From: Mansonella perstans
Lineage: Eukaryota > Nematoda > Chromadorea > Rhabditida > Onchocercidae
DNA length: 64,000 bases
Assembly (NCBI GenBank): GCA_037074765.1
Contig: JBAMDO010000011.1
Location: 248,001 to 312,000, forward strand
Reading direction: 5' to 3'
The position numbers were made by a program, and so were the translations under genes. Within the stretch, counting starts at the first letter, position 1, and each line of letters starts with the position of its first letter. Of this stretch, positions 25,701 through 36,810 are shown one piece after another. The notes beneath the pieces are model-generated. The model saw nothing but the letters and a program-made list of their open reading frames with translations, was not told the origin of the DNA and made no database searches.

Positions 25701-26212
25701 AACATTCCAATCGACCGATGAGCTCGAAATACACCAAATTTCACCAGCAGGATGATTAAATGACCGTTTCGTGATCTGAAGCCAGTCATCATCGACTTCC
25801 AACAAACAAACCTAAAGAAAAAAAAGCTAGATGGACAGTAAAATATGATAAAAATATCTATATGAATAGTTGTAAAAATAAAACCATCAGTAAATAAAAA
25901 AATTTGGCTCGAAATGTTTAGAAAGGAGACTGCGTATCAATTATTTATCTTACAAAATCAAAAATACAAGTTTCAAAATAGCATTAGTAAAAAATAATGC
26001 GCTCTTCTAGTTTCTATTTGTTTTGATTTTTAATGTATGATTCTATCACTTCAAAAACTTCATCTCCTAAACGATCTCTTACTTACCTGATTATCTTGCT
26101 TTAACGACAGGGTACCAACAAGAAATAAAGTTCTTTCTTGTTCTGCTGGAAGACCAACAATACTTCGTGCTGGCAAATCGATACCGTACATCAAAGAAAG
26201 CGTTTCAGTCAT
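22739..26212 (-). CDS. eipr-1: EIPR1 (TSSC1), WD40 partner of EARP/GARP
   Basis: WD40 propeller protein that binds the EARP and GARP tethers and acts in endosomal recycling and dense-core vesicle sorting. Eight exons join in phase: 26212-26087, 25811-25679, 25219-25081, 24614-24530, 24100-23970, 23724-23557, 23292-23169 and 22921-22739. The product is about 362 residues; the human protein has 387. Matching blocks are YGIDLPARSI, HPAGEIWCIS, RNLDFNPNLQHIVATCGDDF, VAVWDMRK, QDHSHW and EEHEESVYSCAWAGNDPWIF. It ends HKYAILRL. The donor of exon 7 and acceptor of exon 8 are the least certain. Exon 3 starts in a T-rich stretch (FFGKKYFFFGDDTIRS), so its acceptor is also tentative. Confidence 0.9.
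25452..25678 (-). other. Open reading frame running from eipr-1 exon 2 into intron 2
   Basis: The frame of exon 2 stays open past its GTAAGT donor for 75 more codons, to TAG at 25452. The patch is less AT-rich than flanking introns. It has no WD40 pattern in this frame, and the homology resumes in exon 3. Retention would give a short N-terminal fragment. Probably chance or an old insertion. Confidence 0.3.
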
Positions 26213-27115
26213 ATTCAACTAAATTTGCATAGATACAAAAACATTCAGATCAAATCTTAGATAACGTTGGAATTTAGTAACGATATACCAGATCTCAACT
26301 AATCATACACGGTAAGGTAATAAGAAAGAAAAAATTGCCATTTCGAATAAAATTCATTTGTATAAATAACAGGACATCGATCCTTCATACCCAAATTAGC
26401 AAGCAATGATTATAGAAATGATTTTTTATTTAATTGATATAATTTCTTCATTTTTAATATAAATATTTCAACCCGAATCAAATAAAGCTTAGTATTATCT
26501 TAATGCAGTGATAATTATATAAATAAATCGATAATAGATTTAAAGTAACAACAAAGAGCTAGATAAAAAGCAAACAAAGAAACACATTAACAAAATCATC
26601 GTAGATTTTATATTTTCAGCTAAATTCAGCATAAATCAATAAATCGAATTCTTGACCATATTCTAAGCAAAAACAATGAAATATAAATCCAAACTATTAA
26701 AAAAATCCTACACGAAATGTTTAAATTTACGCAAATGCTGAAATTTTATCGTTAAAATTTCCATATATCAGATGAAACTTCTCAAGGTAATAAATAATTT
26801 GTATGGATAGTTTGCGTAAATTTAAATCATGGCACATCATCGTCTGTAACATCATGGCAAATCATGGCCTGTAAACATGGATGATCGCAGATTTTGCAAA
26901 TTGAATCTAATTCGGAATTGCTTTTGAATTAATTATTTAATATAAATAAACTGATAAACTCGTAAATCATATAAGTAGCACTTGAGGGTAATTTTGCAGA
27001 TACGATAAACTGCAAACTATGACACAGAAACGTTGGTTTAATGCAAAAATTATGCACCAAAAAAAAGAAACGATCATGTCAAGCTTGACACGGTCATTAA
27101 TATTGAATGTAAGTA
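26213..27115. other. Intergenic between TMEM161 and eipr-1
   Basis: About 900 bp between two genes on the same strand; no gene seen. A TTTAG acceptor just before the eipr-1 ATG fits spliced-leader addition. An operon is possible but not shown. Confidence 0.4.
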
Positions 27116-30100
27116 TTATGACCATTCGAAACGATGGACATAAATAAGGCCCATCAAAGCAAAAGCTGCGTTAGTTCCAAGTGATGCAATAATTAAAATT
27201 GACCACAATCCTCGGTGAACGGTGCTATTTAGTAGCGCCCGTAATGAACCAGCAGGAGAAGCGGTAAGCATCTGTGAAGCATCGTGACTCACTCCAGTCC
27301 ATGAAATACCACCTAAATTCAAAAATTTAGCACTTTCAACTCCAAAAAAATATAAAATCCACAGATGAATCTATATTTTTCGTTTCATTTCTTAATTTTC
27401 ATTCTTTGTGGATAAAAGAAAGATTTCATTTAATATATATATTTATAGATCTAGAAATTTTCTACAAAACTCACATGTTGTTTTCAATATAAGAGCATAA
27501 AGGACTGGCAGAAGAGGTGGCACAAAATAATGCAAAGCAGCAACATTGAAAAAATAAAAATAGCGCTGTATCTGAAAGATAAACAGAAGCAGTCAATTTT
27601 TTTCATGAAAATAATCGAAGTATTCGCAGTGTCAAAAAATGAAACTAAAATTCATTTCGAAAAAATATATCAGAAAAAAATGAAAATTTGATAAATTCCT
27701 ACTTAAGAAATCACTTTCGCCATTCACTCTGCTAGTGACCTACTGCACAGAGGTTGAAAACTCAGAAACATCTAGCTCACCTTCATTTGCAGCACTGATG
27801 TTTTGATCCAACCACTTTCACGATGAATCTTTGAAAGGGCAATCACAGACTGATCCAAAAATGATTGCAAATGAGGACGATATAAGGAAAGACGTAACAC
27901 TGCAGTAAGAATAACGATGTATATACGCACAATATCCATCTGAGATTCAGTCAATCTAAAAATATTATATAACAAAATTAAAAAGCTAATATAAATCTGC
28001 GCATGCTACTAATTTCCGTAATATTTTACATTTTATAAATAAACGAATTATAATATCGCTAACATAAATAAGGAAACTTTCTTTATAAACAATATCACTA
28101 AATAGCTTCGGAATCTACTAGATGCCAAGACCTAGACCTAGACGCCACACGTCCCAGAATAATTTGACATCCTAAAAAAAATTGTATTTTTACAGAAGTG
28201 AGACCGATAAATGTGAAATTTATTTCAAACAAAAATAAGCACAACTCACAATCGTTTGGATCCATAAACTAGATAATTTTTTGCAGAATGGGAATATAAG
28301 AATAATGCCAAAAACTGTGACATAAAAGTAAAGTGGTATAACATCCTGGAATAATTACTCATACCATTAGTTTGATGTGGGGAACAAAAATTCGTAAAAT
28401 AACAATGGATGAGTATCTGATATTTCTCACAAAAAGCTGACTGAAAATAGACTATTGCAGTAGATATGGGTAGTAACACGTTGAAGGAAAAAGGAAAAAC
28501 ACGACAGGAAAAACACGTTGAAGTGTTTTTCCTACATTTGCTCGCTTAACAAATATTTTGATACGTACTTTGCTAAATGATACAACTTTTAGATATTGAA
28601 AAGTTTCTTTTTTTCACAAAGCATAACTGTGACGAAAAGTGTCAAATTATTAGAAAGGATGTGATACAGTTCACCAAAATCTACTTGTCACTCTACTTAT
28701 AACTGACTTTCAATGCTGAAGCTAATAACTGAAACAACAAATATTCAATATATGCAAGGAAAATCTAATTAACTTCATCAGATCAGAATTTCCAGAGGAC
28801 TCAAAAACACCCAGGTCGCAAACAAGCTTACCATTTACAAAATAATACTAGAAATATTTCAACGTGATATTCAGAACTCTTTACCTATCAAGCGGTCGTT
28901 CGGCACTTTTAACAACGTCGGAATACATACGTGCATATCTAAAACCGGGAAAAACAAGCAGAGCAGCAAAGAATGCCAACATGACAGCCAAAGAGATGAA
29001 AAAGAGAAGTGGCGAATGTTGAGATATATAATCTGGAACCTGGCTCTCCTCCATAAATTTTGCTGTTGCATTCTTCAGTGAATCGAATGCTGTAATCAAT
29101 CATTTCAGAACTAACAGAAAAGTTTTTGAAAAATTACTGAAACTGGAAATATTTGCTACTACTCTGATTCAAACTTGAAAAAGAATCTTTTGATTACTTC
29201 ATACAAGAAAGCTATATAAATTACCTTCGTTCAAGGGCATATCAAAAAGACGTTCGGCGAACATGACTAGCATTAATGAGAAAAAGAAAAATAAAGACGC
29301 TACTGAAATAACCAAATTTCTTTCTCCAATGGCAGCATTAGTTGTAAAGTACGTGGCTGCTATTAGAGCTAGTGCCTGAAAATTTATTTTAAAAGACATT
29401 TCCTAAATAACATTTCTAACGAATTACGAGAATTTTATTTATTGAATGAATCCTTTCTAGCAAATCGCTACAATTAGATTACAGTTTTTAACAGTTCATG
29501 AATGGAAAGGAAATTAGCAATACCTGAAGCAGGAAGAATACTGATAGAAGTAACCATATAATGGAAATATTAAAATCTGCATTACTTGGGAAGATAAAGC
29601 ATATGAATTCGCTTGTGACATAAGATATCTGCAAGTCAATCGAATTAGCTAAGCATAGGTGCAAACATTCAATAGCAACTATATTAGTAATAATAGAACC
29701 ATAAGTTATGGTTACATGTTTATTCACTATCCATAGATGCTGTTTCGTATCTATTTCTCTCTCAGTAAGATCAACGGATTTTGTAGAAAACCGTTGTGAT
29801 AGACAACAACACCATTTACATTTCCACACAAAATTATTTTTAACTGCATTGCTTTATAATTTTTCATACTTAACAATATAAAATCTTAAATGAAAGCAGT
29901 CTTTTCATGCATTTGTTCATTTATAATAAAAAGCAAAGAAAACGCCTTACGTTAAAAAAAAAAAGTAAAAATAAGGAGAGATTCAATCCCAATATTGAAA
30001 AAAATAAGAGTTAAAATAGCATTAATTAGTGTTGAGTAAATTAAAACTAAGCTTACTTCGAATAAAACTCCAACTGAACATTCTTATTTTCTACACACAT

Positions 30101-31256
30101 ATCTACTAGTTTCCAACTGTTTTTAATACAGATAGCTTTGTTATGCTATATCGTAACAGGTTTCAATGAAGTGCATTAATAATCAATTAAGAATGAGACA
30201 TTGTAATACCAACTTACCAAAGTAAAGCCAAGAAATTCTGCAGACCACATAAATGTTTCATAAAACTGTAAACATTGCAAATCAGCAATATTTACCGGAA
30301 CTAACATCAAATCCAAATCTATCCTTTTTGGTACCAAAGTATCACATTCTTCATCGCTACATAAACAAAAAATGCATCAGAAGGTTGGTCAGATTTTGAA
30401 AAATAAATATAACTCAGCAATAAATTAACATTATTTTATTATTAAAAAAAAAAAAAAAAAAAAACAAACACTACCGTGGATGTTTACGCTTTCGATTTTT
30501 AACTGAACGTGTAGAATGCGATTGAGATGCTTGTTTTAAAACAGCATTTGATGGTGGCAAATACCGCTGCAATCTGAAAAATTAAAAATTTCTGAAGTGA
30601 TATTAAAAAATAAGGATAATATAAAGAGAAGGAAAAGAAAAAAAGAAGAGGATTTATGTGAAAATAGACAAGAATAGACTGAAATATTTCTCTCGAAATC
30701 AAGAATTTTTTAAGTACAAATGAAAAATGTAAAAGATACTTCCTATTTTTTCACTGCAAAAGCGAAACAACACGTAAATATTGATTGAAAACCCAAGTAA
30801 CTTGTAGAGTTCGAAAAACTATTCGATACAAATATTAAACTAAGTCAGAGGAAATCAGAATTTCGAGAAGCTTGCTGCTGTATAACAGAAAAAAAATTAC
30901 CCATTACATAGGATAATCTCGACCAGTGAAAATCTCTTGCGAATTTTGGTCAAGAAAAAAAACGTGAACAATGAGGCAAGTATATGATGACCTAATATAG
31001 CCTGAAATAAAAAAAGCTTGAAATTTCATGAATTTTATAAAATTTATGCAAAGAAACAATGAAATATAACAGGATATTTTCAGTACTACGAAACATACAA
31101 GATGAATTTTTGACTATCTCAGATTTCTAAATGCAAACTTTTTTTCACTAAAAATCAAATCCTTTATACATGCATAAAAAATAGTTGAAGAAAATGGCTC
31201 ATTTTTCTTAATTCAAATCAAATCTAAAAAAAGCTCAAATCACATTACATTACCAT
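27116..31256 (-). CDS. TMEM161: TMEM161 family multi-pass membrane protein
   Basis: Homologue of TMEM161A/B, multi-pass proteins of poorly known function; TMEM161B is linked to cardiac rhythm and brain development. Exons in phase: 31256-31254 (ATG only), 31001-30901, 30573-30475, 30356-30218, 29628-29524, 29375-29225, 29089-28885, 28345-28250, 27955-27781, 27571-27475 and 27312-27116. The product is about 455 residues; human TMEM161B has 487. Shared blocks: [84 protein letters not shown]. Many hydrophobic spans are evident. The one-codon first exon is inferred: the second exon opens in frame with no ATG, and ATG followed by GTAATG is the only near match upstream. A 21-base microexon at 28171-28151 would also keep frame. 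Confidence 0.88.
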
Positions 31257-31520
31257 TTAATTTGCTTCGTGCAATCTGCACAATTATCAATTTCTGCAAG
31301 CAAAATAATTTGAAAACATTTTAGGATTCGAGAATGTGAACAAAAATCTTGATCAATTCCCACAGGTCGTACACATAATTCCAAATTACAAGAGTACCAT
31401 TATCTATAAGCAAAATATATTCACTCAAATTGAGAAAGCAAACAGAAAAGTCGTAAAGTTTATCAAAGTTCGAAATATCTGCAACAGAATGCGGGCAGTA
31501 GGCTGGAATGCCTAGAACTT

Positions 31521-31806
31521 TATGATGTGACTTGAGTGGGAAATAAATTCACGCAAAAATGGAAACATAATCTGGATGGGAAGTGATTTAACCTGAAAAT
31601 ACAAACGTGATTGAAGTAGAAATTGATTTCACGTGAAAATGAAAATATAAACGGAATAGAAAGTAAGTGCACTTTAAGATAGAAACGTGATTCGGGTAGA
31701 AATTGATTTCACGTGAAAATGAGAAACATAACCTGAACAGAAATAACTGTACTTTAAGATAGAAATGTGATTCGGGTAGAAATTAGTTTCACGTGAAAAT
31801 GAGAAC
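31521..31806. repeat. 80-bp tandem array built of 40-bp subunits
   Basis: Similar 80-base units start at 31521, 31601, 31681 and 31761, marked by GATGTGA, AAACGTGA, AAACGTGA and AAATGTGA. Each splits into two related 40-base halves, visible as AATTGATTTCACGTGAAAAT at 31621 and 31701 against diverged versions at 31541, 31581, 31661 and 31741. The last two full units are the most alike. The array ends about 420 bp before the atg-4 ATG and starts about 265 bp from the TMEM161 start. Confidence 0.85.
31629..31796. promoter_or_regulatory. Three TCACGTGA E-boxes spaced exactly 80 bp
   Basis: TCACGTGA at 31629-31636, 31709-31716 and 31789-31796, each inside TTTCACGTGAAAATGA. The octamer is the core of CLEAR-type sites for TFEB and its nematode homologue HLH-30, which induce autophagy and lysosome genes. 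The sites lie 430-600 bp upstream of atg-4. The motif and spacing are seen directly; binding is inference. Confidence 0.45.
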
Positions 31807-32225
31807 AGATTATACCCACTGAGAACATCGTTCAAGTTGATTTACAACACAAACGACAAAATGGAAAAACAAATAGATAAAGGGAAAAGAAGAGAGGTTA
31901 GACAAGCAGACAAAAGAAAAGTTCAAATTAAGTTTTGTTTTTTCAGCAACGTGTATCCGAAATGTATCCAACCCACGCATCAGTTCCGTTTCTTTCTAAC
32001 GTGACAAGCGGATTCGTCCAGCAGAATTTTGTTATTGCTAACAATGTTTTAAGTGTAAGACATATGATTGACGTGTGAAACGTATTATAGTAAACGTTGC
32101 GTGAAACGTGAAATATAAAATGAATCTATCTGTTCATTTCATTCGTTCAACTTATACAAAAAACTTTAGATAATATATTAAGACTTTTTTGATGGTCCAC
32201 GAAAGCAATTTATCGTTAACTTCTG

Positions 32226-35200
32226 ATGTTAGCCGTACTAAGGCTGAAGAAAGATCGAGTCCATGAAGGAGCAAAGTATGTTTCTCTTCCTTTCTTTCTT
32301 ATCACTCTTATCATTTTCTCTTTTTCATTGCTTATCATTTCATTCCTCGTAAATTTTATCACCACTATTGAATTCATTAGGATTTTATTACAGCTACTAA
32401 ATTCGTCAAGAATTATTTCTGTTGCATTACTATGAAAAAATATAAAGATTATTTCAATGATAAAATAAAATTTGTAATCATTTTCACATTATTCCTTTTT
32501 TTTTTCATGATTTTTAAGAGAAAGATTTGATAAATTTAATTAGAGTAATTAATTTAATTAAATTCAACTATGTTAAATTTGTTCATTATAATTGATTGGA
32601 GTAATTAAATTTAATCAAATTCAACTATGTTGAATTTGTTCATTATAATTGAATAAGTGTAAAAGAATGGTATGACAAATGAGGTTAAACTTATCATAAT
32701 TTCATTGTTATTTTGTTTGTTGATAAATCCTATAAAAAGTGTCAATGATTGTGCATAGAATTTATGCTTTCTTCTTGGACTTTCTAATATGTATCACACT
32801 TACAAGTATCATTTAATTAGATGCGATACAATTAAGTTAATTAAAGAAGCATGTAGTTAAAGGAATTTAGATCAAAAAAGAAAAAACAACTAGCATGATA
32901 GAGATTTTTTCTGAAATTCACAGTTATCGATTTTTTTTTCTTTAACAAGTTCTTTTTTTTTTTAATTTTTACAAAATGGTTCTTAGGAGATTCTTTGCTG
33001 ACTGGAAGCCTGCAGTGAGCAAAATGTTGGAGACTTATCTCACGTTGGATCCGGGATTTTCAGATGCTCAAAACAATGCAATATTTGATTCGAATCTTCC
33101 TGTATATCTTTTGGGCAAAAAATTTACATCGAGAAAAGGTTAACTAAATTTCTGTTCATCTGAATCATAAATACTGTTACGGATTATGTAAAGCTATTTT
33201 TGTTTCATAATATTGAGAAAAAGTAGGACTTTTTTCAAATTAGATAATTGTTTAAGATATTATTATTATTATTATCATTATTTTGATTTTATTACGATCG
33301 AAACAAGAATGTTTATAGCAATAATATCAATAAATGGCGATTATTTTTTGTTTGAAAATTTTATACGTTTATCCATTTTCTGTTGCTATTGTTATTCATG
33401 TAAAAAAATATTGAAATAAATCAGTTTTTGTTCATTGAGTTTTAAGCCAGCACTAAATATAATGATTTGTTTTTCTTTTTTGGTTTTTGGTTTCGGTAAT
33501 TTACTTTCGTTTATTTTCTAATTGCAGATATGGAACGCATCAAGGAATTTATGGCATCGCTGTTATGGTTTACATATCGCAAAAATTTTCAACCCATTGG
33601 TAAATTATCAATACTTGATGGTATATGATCCTATTAAAAACCGAATAAATTTTTTTGTTTGTTTAGCATGATTAGTCACTTACATTTTGTGTACTATATT
33701 TTTCGTCCATGTTTGCTTGCTTTTATTAGTTGCCAATTTAATTTTGTTATAGGTGGAACCGGGCCAAAAACTGATCAAGGTTGGGGATGCATGCTGCGCT
33801 GTGGCCAAATGTTGTTGGCTCGGGTATTGGTATTGCGGCATCTGGGTCGTGATTGGCTTTGGGACCAAGATACAAACGAGATAGAATACAAACGCATCTT
33901 GCGTATGTTTCAGGATAAGAAAAACTGCCTTTTCTCAATACATCAAATAGGTAAAATTGCGAAATTTTTTTTGATATTTTAGTTGTTACTTTTAATTGTT
34001 CTTTTGTTTTCTCTTAAAACTTAGAAAATGTTAAATTTTAACTCAAAGCTAATTAAAACTTTTTTGAAAATTGGTGTCTATATGCTATAAATTCTTTTGA
34101 AAATTGAAACTCGTCATAAAATCGATCACATAGAGGATTTGAATTTGTAGTTGGCTGATATGAAATGATGTCAGAGGTGTATGAATTTCTGCATGATTTT
34201 TAATATGGTATACTCTTGTGGTCAAAATTTCAAACATTTATTTGAAATTATGCCTTGATTAGTGTTTTGAAATAAAATTGTTTAATTTGTAGCACATATG
34301 GGCGTATCTGAAGGTAAGAAAATTGGAGAATGGTTTGGTCCAAATACGGCGGCTCAGGTATTGAAAAAATTGGTCATATACGACCAATGGTCACGACTAA
34401 CGGTGCATGTAGCTCTTGATAATGTGCTAATATCGAGTGACATACGCACTATGGCTTTTACTAGACCTCCTTATCGAAAGTATGAATAGTTGTTTTAATT
34501 TTCTTCTGTATTTTAAGCAAGCATTCTCATTCAATTTTTTGTAAAATTTTGTTGCATGGAATTCTCAAAGCTTGCATTGCAATATTTAATTTTCAAAGTA
34601 AGGAACTGATAGGCATGAATGTCTGAAACATAACCTTTGTAGCCTAAGATTTCCTATCTCGTCCAATTTGGTAATATTTATCAATTACCTGGCTGAAATC
34701 TTGTTCATTATAGATCTCGGCTTGAGACAGGAAGTGATTGCAATGATAATCATAATGCTATTAATCCTGCAGGTAAATGCTTGTTTTATTCTTATCATTC
34801 ATGTGAAAATAAAATTTTAAGAAATATTTGGACTGAAGCTTACTTATAATTACTAACACTAGATCGGAGATGAAAATCTTACAGAAGCAGAAATATTTCC
34901 GGAATTAACTCGATCTCCAACACGAAGTAGTGACACCTCTTCGATAAGCAACTACAGTGGTATTAGCGAAGAATGGCGACCGTTGCTGATAATAATTCCA
35001 CTTAGACTTGGCTTAAATACAATCAACCATTGTTATTTTCCTGCTCTTCAGGTCTTGTTTTCCTGTTCATTTAATTTAACTTCCGGAAGTGCGAATATTA
35101 ACATTCCCTAATGTTTTTTTTTTGTTTTATAATGATTATGAACGAAACAGTTTCTGTTTATGAGAAATGGTCTCATTCATTAAATTTTTGTGAAAAATGA

Positions 35201-36810
35201 ACTGATAATCTCATAAAGGTTAAAGTGTCTTGACTGTTTTGCTCTATATCAAGGCAAGATATGATTAAAGCTGTCCCAAAGTTGGATGATCTATAAGGTA
35301 GAGACCTGCAGCCAGGATGTTGTTATATGCTAATACTTTGTACTGATTGGAAGATACAAGTGGCGAAATAAGAAAATACAAGTAAAAGGGTGAAAGCAAG
35401 TGGGATTTTAGTTACTCTTTTAATTTTTTAGGCATTTTTTCAATTGCCACAATGTGTTGGTATTATTGGTGGTCGACCCAATCATGCGCTTTATTTCTGT
35501 GGTATTGTAGATAATAATGTATGTCACAACTATTGTTACTGTTATTTTTGGTTGTAAAATCAGCAGTGTTTTTCTGAATAATATAATTATGAAAGAGATG
35601 AAAAGAGTTTTGCTTGGACTTTTGAATCGAAGAATGATGTAAATATTAATTTGAATTTAAAACCACATAATTTATAGTCTACTTCAAGATATTCGAAGTT
35701 TTGTGACATTATTGTAAAAATAATGCTATCTTTTTAGTTACTTTATCTCGATCCTCATTTCTGTCAGGATTTCGTGGATTTAGATGAGATTACGACGACA
35801 AGAGATGAGCGTGATGGTTATGTTGAAGTAAGACATTTTGTAACGTTCTTCTTTTCAATTCTTCATCATTATACATAATTTTCGAACTCCTCATGATAAT
35901 ATCATTATTTTTTCTCACTTTTTAAATTCATTTCCACTGGATGTTTCGTATATCTGTTTCTTTCTTTGCAGATCAAAAATGAAGAATTCGAAGACAGCAC
36001 CTATCATTGTCCATTTATTCTAAGTACGAAGATCGAGAAGGTGGATCCATCTTTGGCACTTGGCTTTTTCTGTCATACTGAAGATGATTACAACGAGCTA
36101 GCACAGAGGCTACGAACGGTACTATTTATACTCTAGACAAATTTGTTTTAATTTGGCCACTATCAAAGCGAGTCAGTCATTCTCACAACATTTTTTGGTG
36201 TTAATTTTGGACTCATCCTTCTCATGTTTTTTGTCGGGAACTTTGTTATTATTTCAGCATTTGCTAATGGCTTCAACACCACCTTTGTTCGAAATGCTTG
36301 AAACAAGACCAAAGAATTTCCCACCGTTTGTACCGTATGTTGGAGAAAATACGAAACTACGCGGTAAATTGTTTAAAAATCAGCTATTACGCACTTAGTT
36401 CAACTGATAATAATCTCAAATCAAAACATTTAACATGTGACTCGTTTTATACAAAGGTAGGGTATAGTAAGGGAATCTGTTACCAAATATGAAAAGTACA
36501 TCATAAAACAAAAAAACAGCTCGTTATTAATTTTTATTCAATCCTGACCATTTCGTGGTGTAGTGTCAATTGCACTTGTTTATGCTAAATGTTATTTCAC
36601 ATTTAAATACTTCATAAGATAGACTGCAAAGCGTTAAAAATGTTGCAAAGTATTTTAATACAACAATTGGTAGGCGGCGAGTCGTCGCATGAAAAGTGAA
36701 AACATTAAGTAAATTTGTAATTTTGAAGTAAATTTGAAGTGTATTTTTTAGATTATATGGATCTCAGTGAAGTAAACGACAGTTATGATGAATTTGAATT
36801 GCTTGAATAG
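32226..36810 (+). CDS. atg-4: ATG4 cysteine protease (autophagin)
   Basis: Cysteine protease that trims Atg8/LC3/GABARAP and releases it from lipid, needed for autophagosome formation. Exons in phase: 32226-32275, 32987-33138, 33528-33599, 33753-33950, 34293-34479, 34714-34772, 34870-35051, 35432-35518, 35738-35827, 35972-36118, 36258-36363 and 36752-36810, giving about 462 residues. The catalytic Cys104 lies in DQGWGCMLRCGQ. The other triad residues are Asp334 and His336 in LLYLDPH. Other family blocks are KKIGEWFGPNTAAQVLKKL, IIGGRPNHALYF and DPSLALGFFCHTEDDYNEL. The C-terminus has a LIR-like motif, F458-x-x-L461 (DEFELLE). It resembles ATG4A/B more than ATG4C/D. The start could instead be an ATG at 32976 in the upstream part of exon 2; the acceptor of exon 7 is tentative. 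Confidence 0.93.
32543..32655. repeat. 56-bp tandem duplication in atg-4 intron 1
   Basis: Two near-identical copies start with GAGTAATT at 32543 and 32599 and share AATTCAACTATGTT and TTTGTTCATTATAATTGA. Confidence 0.75.
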
